Shown here: positions 58,414-64,000 of the stretch, piece by piece
Layout: every line of letters begins with the position of its first letter
How positions within the stretch are numbered: the stretch's first letter is position 1
Assembly: GCF_002127325.2 (NCBI RefSeq)
Contig: NC_035439.2
Coordinates: forward strand, 142,935,845-142,999,844
DNA: 64,000 nucleotides
Source: Helianthus annuus
Taxonomy: Eukaryota; Streptophyta; Magnoliopsida; Asterales; Asteraceae
Direction of reading: 5' to 3'
Translations under genes and position numbers: made by a program
Notes under the pieces: model-generated
What the model saw: the letters and a program-made list of their open reading frames with translations, nothing else
What the model was told of the DNA's origin: nothing
The model's database searches: none

Positions 58414-61400
58414 CTATTCATCGCGGCGATCATCACCATCATCTCCGTCATCCTCACCATCATCATCGTTGCCATCATCATCACCATCGCCGCCATCATC
58501 ACCAGCTGGCTCTTCGTCGGACAACTCGACGGTAACCGGTGGATCGAGGACTGCCTTAAGACGCTGGCACCAGTCGTCTTTCTTCAACGATTCAACAACC
58601 AACTCCATGATAGGCAAGGAAAGGTTGTCATAGGAGTTTTCAGCACTAGCCAATGCAGCATCAGCATGTTCCGTCACTGAGCAATGACTTATGTCAAATT
58701 CCTGCCCAAGCATCTGCTCAACGTGATCGGCACACTCCAGGTAGCCTCCCCGATGACCCACCGCACGCGCCGCATCTGTCAGAGCCGCTACGGCGCGGTC
58801 TAGCTCGCTCGCATTCAAGATGGAGTTGGCAACCTTCACAACAAACAAAAAGCATTAAAGATAAAACTCTCAACAAGAAAAAGCATAAGTCAAAGGCACT
58901 TACCAGCACTACTCCTCGAGTGCGCATCCATTCAGCCTCCGAGACAAGCGTATCAACGATGCCTTGGGTCTCGGAGTAGTTTGTCTGGGCCACATTAAGC
59001 GCAGCAGTGCTGACAGCACGCGCCTCCTCAGCATCAGCAGCCTTGACCTTCTCAGCCTCAAGGTCAATCTCCAAAGACTCGCATCTGTCGATTTGCTCAT
59101 TCAAGCGACGTTTGAGTTCCGCAATCTCAACGTCCTTGGCGTGGAGATCCTTGTCCTTGTTGGACAATTGCACCTTGGCTTCAGTCAGCTCAACCTAAAC
59201 ATTGGCAAACGCCTTGAGAATTGACTTAGAGAAATCTCATAAACAAAAAAGGGAAGAGCGAGAGTCAGTAGAACTAACCTCCATCTGCTGCTTGGCAGCT
59301 CTTTCACCCTGCGCTTCCTCCACCTTTGAGGTCAAGTCCGCAACTTTAGCCTCAAGATCAACGATCTTCTGTCGTAGCGCATAAGCACGATCGTTGTCTT
59401 GGGCGCATATACGCTTAAACTCGGCCTTCTCCTTGGCCAGTTGCTCCTCAACATTGTGGAGTTTTTTCTGCAGCCCCTCGCGGCCCCACTCTTCAGCCTT
59501 CTTGTCAGCCTCAAACTTGGCTCTCTCCTCACCAAACGCGGTTTTCGACTTTTCGAATTCAGCAATACGTTTCAGCATACGCTCGCGATAAGCCTCCCAG
59601 TCGGCGCGCTCCCTAACCATCGTTCGCCATTCGCGAACTATTTGATGGTTGGCAGCACGAGCGTTGGCCTCACCAAGAATATAAGTACGATACAACATTT
59701 CGTGAGGTTTCGCCCTTTGCCGATGGACTTCAGCAGGTGTAAAGGAGTTCAGGAACCACTCGCGCGCAGGGCTGAACTCGACGAAAGTATCTTTTTGTTT
59801 TAAACTCCAGGGGGCTTGATGAGGAGCGTCCCCACGCTCTTCTTCAGTGTAAGTCTTGTAGTAAATATCCCCAACGGTGTCCTTCGCACCTATCACATTG
59901 GGGTTATAACCCCCAGCTCCACCAGAGCTCGCGCCGCTTGAGGAGAAGCGGCTGGAACCCTTGGAAGTAGTAACAGGACCGGTGTTGGTTGGTTTGGTGA
60001 CCTCAGGACCTGGAGGTTTAAGAGGCTGATCCATAGCCTTTTTCGCCGATAGCTCCTTCTCCAAGGCCTGCTTCCTCGCCACTTCAGCCAACCTCTCCTG
60101 CTCCGCCCTCTGCTTCCTCTCCTCCTCCTCCTTTTTCTTTCTCTCCTCTTCTACCTTCTTCCTCTCTTCTTCTTTCTTTCTCTTCTCCTCCGCAACTCTC
60201 TTCTTCTCCTCCTCTCTCTTCCGGTCCTCCTCCACCTTTCGCTGCGCCTCAGCAGCCTTCGCGGCATCCTGAGCCGCAGTGTCAGTGGACTTGACGGTAA
60301 TCTTGGGCCTCTTTACCCCGGCCTCACTAAACGTGACACCCTTCTCAGGGGTCTTCTTCTTGATTTCTGGAAAATAAAGCAAAACCATTTGAGTAAAGAG
60401 AAAAGTATTAAGAAGAGAAGCGAAGAACTTACCAGGAGAAAATCTGTATAACGAGCGCAGCTTGCTCGTTTTCCCAACCACGGGAATCACAGCAGATGTA
60501 GGGGCGGAAGCCACACCAGTCGTGGCTTCGCTCCTACCCCTCTTCCGCCCAATAAGCCGGGCACCAGCATCTTCCTCTTTTACTTCTTCATCCTCTGGGA
60601 AAGACGGAGTCGCGCCAGCTTCAGGGTTGCGAGAACCCGCGCTCCCAGAACTCTTCGACCCACCAGCACCAGTTTTCCCCTTAGCTGCATGTGATAAACC
60701 TTCATATGAGTCACTGATTATCACGTAGTCGTCTAAATCACGTTGACGAAGGCGAAGAGTACCTTTGACAGCAGCAGATGTTGCGCGACTAGGGCCGGTG
60801 CCCTTACTGGTCACCTCAGGCTCCACCTTTTTCTTCTTCTTCACCGGTTTTTTCTTCTTCTCCTCGGGGTCAATCCCCAGGTCGCGCAACACACCTGCAA
60901 AGATTTCAGACCAAGAGCTTAGCTCGCCGTTGGAAGAACCTACAGACTCCTCGCTGGAAAGATAGAAAGTTTCTTTCCCAGCGAGAGTCACAGAGCGCAA
61001 TGGACGAGGTTTAGGGTATTGCGCACCTTCAGTAGCGGTTGGCGGCGAAGCGAAAGCATCAGCAGCTGGAAACATGAAGTTTCCTTTAATCTGGTCATAC
61101 CAGCTTTCTTCATCATCGCGCACTGGGCGAACGCCCATGGAGCCACCAAACGTGGAGAAGGCAGCTTGATAGAGTTGCGCTTCTACACACAAAAATAAGT
61201 AAGTAACAAGGTAAAGCGAATACACTTAAAAAAGGAACAAAGAAAAGTCTAACCTTGATCACCGATCTTCAAGACCGGAACCTCCTTGCTGCTAGGTGAC
61301 CACTGGTCACTCATCTTAGCAGCAACCAAAACACTTTCCCCAAACACCCGGTTAGGGGTTGGGGTTAGCTGCTGGTACCACCGAGCAGTCTTCGGGATCG

Positions 61401-61953
61401 GGAGATCTTCCTTAGGTATGACCTCAGTCCATTCCCTAAAAGGCATAGCGATTGGCAAAACTTCTTCCCTGATGAAGAAGAACTTGGGTTTCCAATCGTG
61501 GAAACTCTTAGGAGGATTCAGCAGAATCTTCTTCGCCGCACCTCGGCTCGCAAATGAGAAGAACCCCATCGTTCTCTGCAACTGGTAGAAAGCACGAAAC
61601 TTATCTACCGATGGCTCAATGCCATGAGACCGGCACAGGAATTCGAAGTGCCGCACCCTCACCATCCCGGGTGGGCTCATCTAGGATATATGGAAGTTAT
61701 AGTAAGAAAGAATACTGCCCAGGAAATTGGTCGCCGGCAGTCGGAAATTCCCTTGAAGGAAAAAGTCTTCATAAAGGGTGATATAACCGGGTGGTGCATC
61801 AGCCGCGGTCTGGCCCTGAGCCGGATACCGGGCATCCCACTCCGGTGGGAATCTAAAACTACGAACAATTTGTTCGAACAGACCTAAGTCCCATCTAAGG
61901 ACAGGAACCGGTCCTTCCTCACTAACAGGAGCCTCTGGGTGTTCTTCACTCAT
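58414..61953 (-). pseudogene. Element 2 antisense gene: Transposase_28-like protein with one stop
   Basis: Five exons on the minus strand: 61953-61254, 61182-60433, 60366-59279, 59194-58904, 58833-58414, all GT-AG with consistent phases. They total 3249 nt (1082 aa predicted) with one TAG at 61681-61683, where element 1 has Gln (FHIS-stop against LHISQ). The start MSEEHPEAP is chosen to match MSEKNPTQ of element 1. The N-terminal Transposase_28-like domain spans residues about 25-230 (PPGYITLYEDFFLQGNFRLP, KSFHDWKPKFFFIREEVLP). Lys/Glu-rich low complexity and a long coiled coil follow, and the tail is a Gly/Asp run. It has one more intron (59278-59195) than element 1. Cell location and role are unknown. 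Nuclear, chromatin or packaging roles are only guesses. Confidence 0.82.
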
Positions 61954-62107
61954 CTTTGAAGAAGGATCTGGAAAAAAGGCTTGAAGAAAATTTGAAGATT
62001 TGAAGAAATCTTGAAGAAGACGAAGAACACTTTGAAGATTCAAAGAGTTTTGAGAGAAAAGTGGAGAAGCAACGAAGAGAAGTGAGAATCTCTCACCTTC
62101 TCTTCGG

Positions 62108-62190
62108 ATATATATACCCATCGCATTTAATGCGATGGGTAACCGTGCCGCGTTCGCCGCTAGGCTAACCAACAGGAGGTTGCCACGTCA
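62108..62190 (-). promoter_or_regulatory. Promoter of the element 2 antisense gene
   Basis: Reading the minus strand: TGACGTGG (62190-62183), then 43 bp, then the 23-bp palindrome with arms CCCATCGCATT / AATGCGATGGG (62139-62117), then TATATATAT (about 62116-62108), with the ATG at 61953. Layout and palindrome are the same as in element 1, while surrounding sequence differs. Confidence 0.72.
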
Positions 62191-62613
62191 AGCGGAAAAC
62201 CAGGGGTGACGGTTACCACGCGCGCGTGGGCCTCACTCTCCTGACATGAAGTGCAACCGCCGCAGGCGGCATGATGACACCCGTGCCAGGGGTCAACTCA
62301 CACGTCGCCCTCAGCGACTTATCTCACCAACCTGTCAGAAGTTCAAATTTCGAAGTTTCCCGCCATAAAACGTGCAAGTAACTTCATGCAGAAGTCACAT
62401 GAGTCGCGCCAGATATACGTAAACTACTATAACCTAGCGCGCCTAAAAGGCCAAACAAGAAATCACTCGACACCTGCCTAGTACCTGCGCATTGAAAACG
62501 ACAGTTTTCAACGTCCGCCATACAAGTCAGGATCAAAAGAACCATTTCCCCTTCTCTTATTTTTTTTTTATTAAGTCCAAAGCTCCAACCACTTGCGTTG
62601 CGCATGGTGCAGC
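62191..62613. other. Element 2 region between antisense promoter and polypurine tract
   Basis: No gene seen. It includes GC-rich CGCGCGCG and GCCGCAGGCGGC short palindromes near 62218 and 62260. The 48-bp array found at this place in element 1 is absent. Confidence 0.5.
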
Positions 62614-62630
62614 ACTGGACTGGGGGGACT
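62614..62630 (+). promoter_or_regulatory. Element 2 polypurine tract
   Basis: ACTGGACTGGGGGGACT directly before the 3' LTR, identical to the one in element 1. Confidence 0.88.
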
Positions 62631-63468
62631 TGAAGGGGTATGGTCCCAAAAAGTCGCGCAAACCTCAGATCAGGTTGCGCGTGAGACCATACTCCTTAAC
62701 ACAACAAGGTGTTAACAACAACCTTGCGCGGCCTACATCGCTCTACGATTATCCCGCGCGAGGGAATGCACACAACAAACCCAGATATCAGCACTTAACA
62801 TAAAAACAATGGAAGAAATGAGCCACTCGGTAGGGAAGCGCGCGGCTACCTACAGTGGTACACAAGGTACAAGTGGCAGTAAAAGGAGCCAATGAGCGTC
62901 TAGCAGGCTCTGGTCAATCGTGCGCCACGATCGCCTGACGAGAAGTACACAAGGACGCCTACATGGCACCAATCAGAGGACGGAGACAACTGTCCCACGA
63001 TCTCCACTCGTCTGCTGATGACAGAAGGACAACAAGGCCGACAACAATGACACGTGGCTCCAATCAAGGTGCGCCAGCACCAACGAGCATCTAGAAGCCA
63101 CTAAGCGGTCGACGCCAGTGAGACAAAGAGCATATCCGTTTTGTTGTCCGCTTCTGGCCCAAGGCCCATCAGCCCATAACCCCTCACACCTCTCCGGCTA
63201 TAAATAGAGACCTTACTTCACAGGTTAAACACTCTATTCTCTCGGCTCTTACTCTTTACACTTAATCACTCTCAAAGCAGTCGCTTATTCTCACGCCGGA
63301 GCCTGGTTAAGAGGGAAACCCCCACATTCCCCTCTTAACGAGTAACGGTGTTCTGTTTTGCAGGTTAGATCACCAAGTCGGAGCTTAAATATCTTGAAGA
63401 AGATTAACCAACATGAAAGGAACATAAACCAATCTAATTAACTCTCTAATTAGATCACTGTTTCTTCA
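62631..63468 (+). repeat. Element 2, 3' LTR
   Basis: Same length as and no differences seen from the 5' LTR. The hairpin is at 63306-63339 and TATAAATA at 63199-63206. Confidence 0.96.
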
Positions 63469-63473
63469 CATAA

Positions 63474-64000
63474 TCATGTACCAAACTATAAATAGATATG
63501 CATAATCACCTACTATGTTATAAAATAATTACGTTACAAGTAATATAATCACGCATCGAGTTATAAAATCACATACTATTGTTATAATTGTTCAAACGGA
63601 TATATGATCATATACCATGTTTAAAAAAAAAGTGTAAACTGCCAAAATGGTCCTTTAGATTTGGTCACTTTTACCACATTAGTCCAAAACTCAAATCTTT
63701 TAAATCTAGGTCCATGTGGTTCCATTTGAATCTAAAATTAAAATCTGGTCAGATTTTTCAGTTAACATCCAGCTCTTATGTCTTTTTTCTCCCTTTTAAT
63801 GAAAGGAAAAATGGTCTTTTAACGTTTAATTACAACAATTAAAAAAATCTGACCATTTTGCCATTTATTAAAATGGAGGAAAAAGACAAAAAAAAATTGA
63901 TGTTAACTAAAAAATCTGACAAAATTTTGCTTTTTAATGAAAATGACAACAAAATTGAAACCATAAAGACCCCAAATTCAAAAGGTTAGAGTTTTGACTC
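63474..64000. other. Right flank of element 2 with a partial Mutator-like element
   Basis: AT-rich CATAATCA repeats are followed from about 63631 by GTGTAAACTGCCAAAATGGT. Its style matches the Mutator-like MITE ends here, and an internal inverted block (GTTAACATC / GATGTTAAC) is present. The right end lies outside the window. Confidence 0.45.

Larger units (their letters stand above)
51478..63468 (+). mobile_element. Element 2: full-length Tat-lineage Ty3/Gypsy retrotransposon
   Basis: An 11,991-bp element with 838-bp LTRs (51478-52315, 62631-63468) that I found identical on line-by-line comparison, and the 5-bp duplication CATAA (51473-51477, 63469-63473). Order: LTR, primer site, gag-pol, antisense gene, polypurine tract, LTR. 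Related to element 1 in protein, polypurine tract, LTR start (TGAAGRGGTATGGTCCC) and LTR hairpin, but LTR length and most of the LTR sequence differ. Identical LTRs imply a very recent insertion, yet pol and the antisense gene each have one nonsense codon. Confidence 0.96.

Overview
This is a plant nuclear window, most likely from a eudicot with a repeat-rich genome. The evidence is spliced genes with GT-AG introns, Tat-lineage Ty3/Gypsy retrotransposons, many Mutator-like and hAT miniature elements, and long AT microsatellites. The general look resembles Asteraceae, but that placement is inference. About three host genes are present; almost everything else is mobile-element DNA of different ages.

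Layout. 1-8.2 kb: AT-rich intergenic DNA with miniature elements, a 292-bp tandem duplication, a minisatellite, a Helitron-like 3' end, and a Mutator-like element (6208-7555) carrying a 14-3-3 gene fragment. 8253-9359 (-): an intronless C2-domain protein gene of SRC2 type, with a Harbinger-type MITE 107 bp upstream of its start. 13400-21163 (+): an 11-exon gene for the peroxisomal NAD carrier PXN (337 aa predicted). Four of its five long introns are swollen by mobile elements with readable target-site duplications, including a Pack-MULE in intron 4 carrying the N-terminus of a restorer-like PPR gene. 21.6-24.9 kb: a nested cluster of elements, each bounded by (TA)n tracts, inside an outer inverted repeat. 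27331-32235 (+): a four-exon plant gene of unknown function (584 aa predicted). 33.4-33.9 kb: a Ty1/Copia RNase H relic.

35-63.5 kb is dominated by two related full-length Tat-lineage Gypsy elements. Element 1 (35233-46877) lies on the minus strand, with 651-bp LTRs differing at 6 positions and TSD ATATT. Element 2 (51478-63468) lies on the plus strand, with 838-bp LTRs I found identical and TSD CATAA. Each carries gag-pol (protease, RT, two RNase H domains, integrase) in the sense direction. Between pol and the 3' LTR, each also carries a large spliced gene in antisense orientation, encoding a Transposase_28-like protein with a coiled-coil C-terminal half. The two antisense genes share exon structure and a promoter layout of an ACGT box, a 23-bp palindrome and a TATA box. 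Both elements are broken. Element 1 has nonsense codons, frameshifts and a lost zinc-finger cysteine. Element 2 has one stop in pol and one in the antisense gene although its LTRs are identical.

The most interesting unit is this antisense, intron-bearing gene with its conserved promoter inside a retrotransposon. Next are the two gene-capturing Mutator-like elements and the TA-bounded nested cluster. All coordinates were read by eye; no searches or alignments were run.
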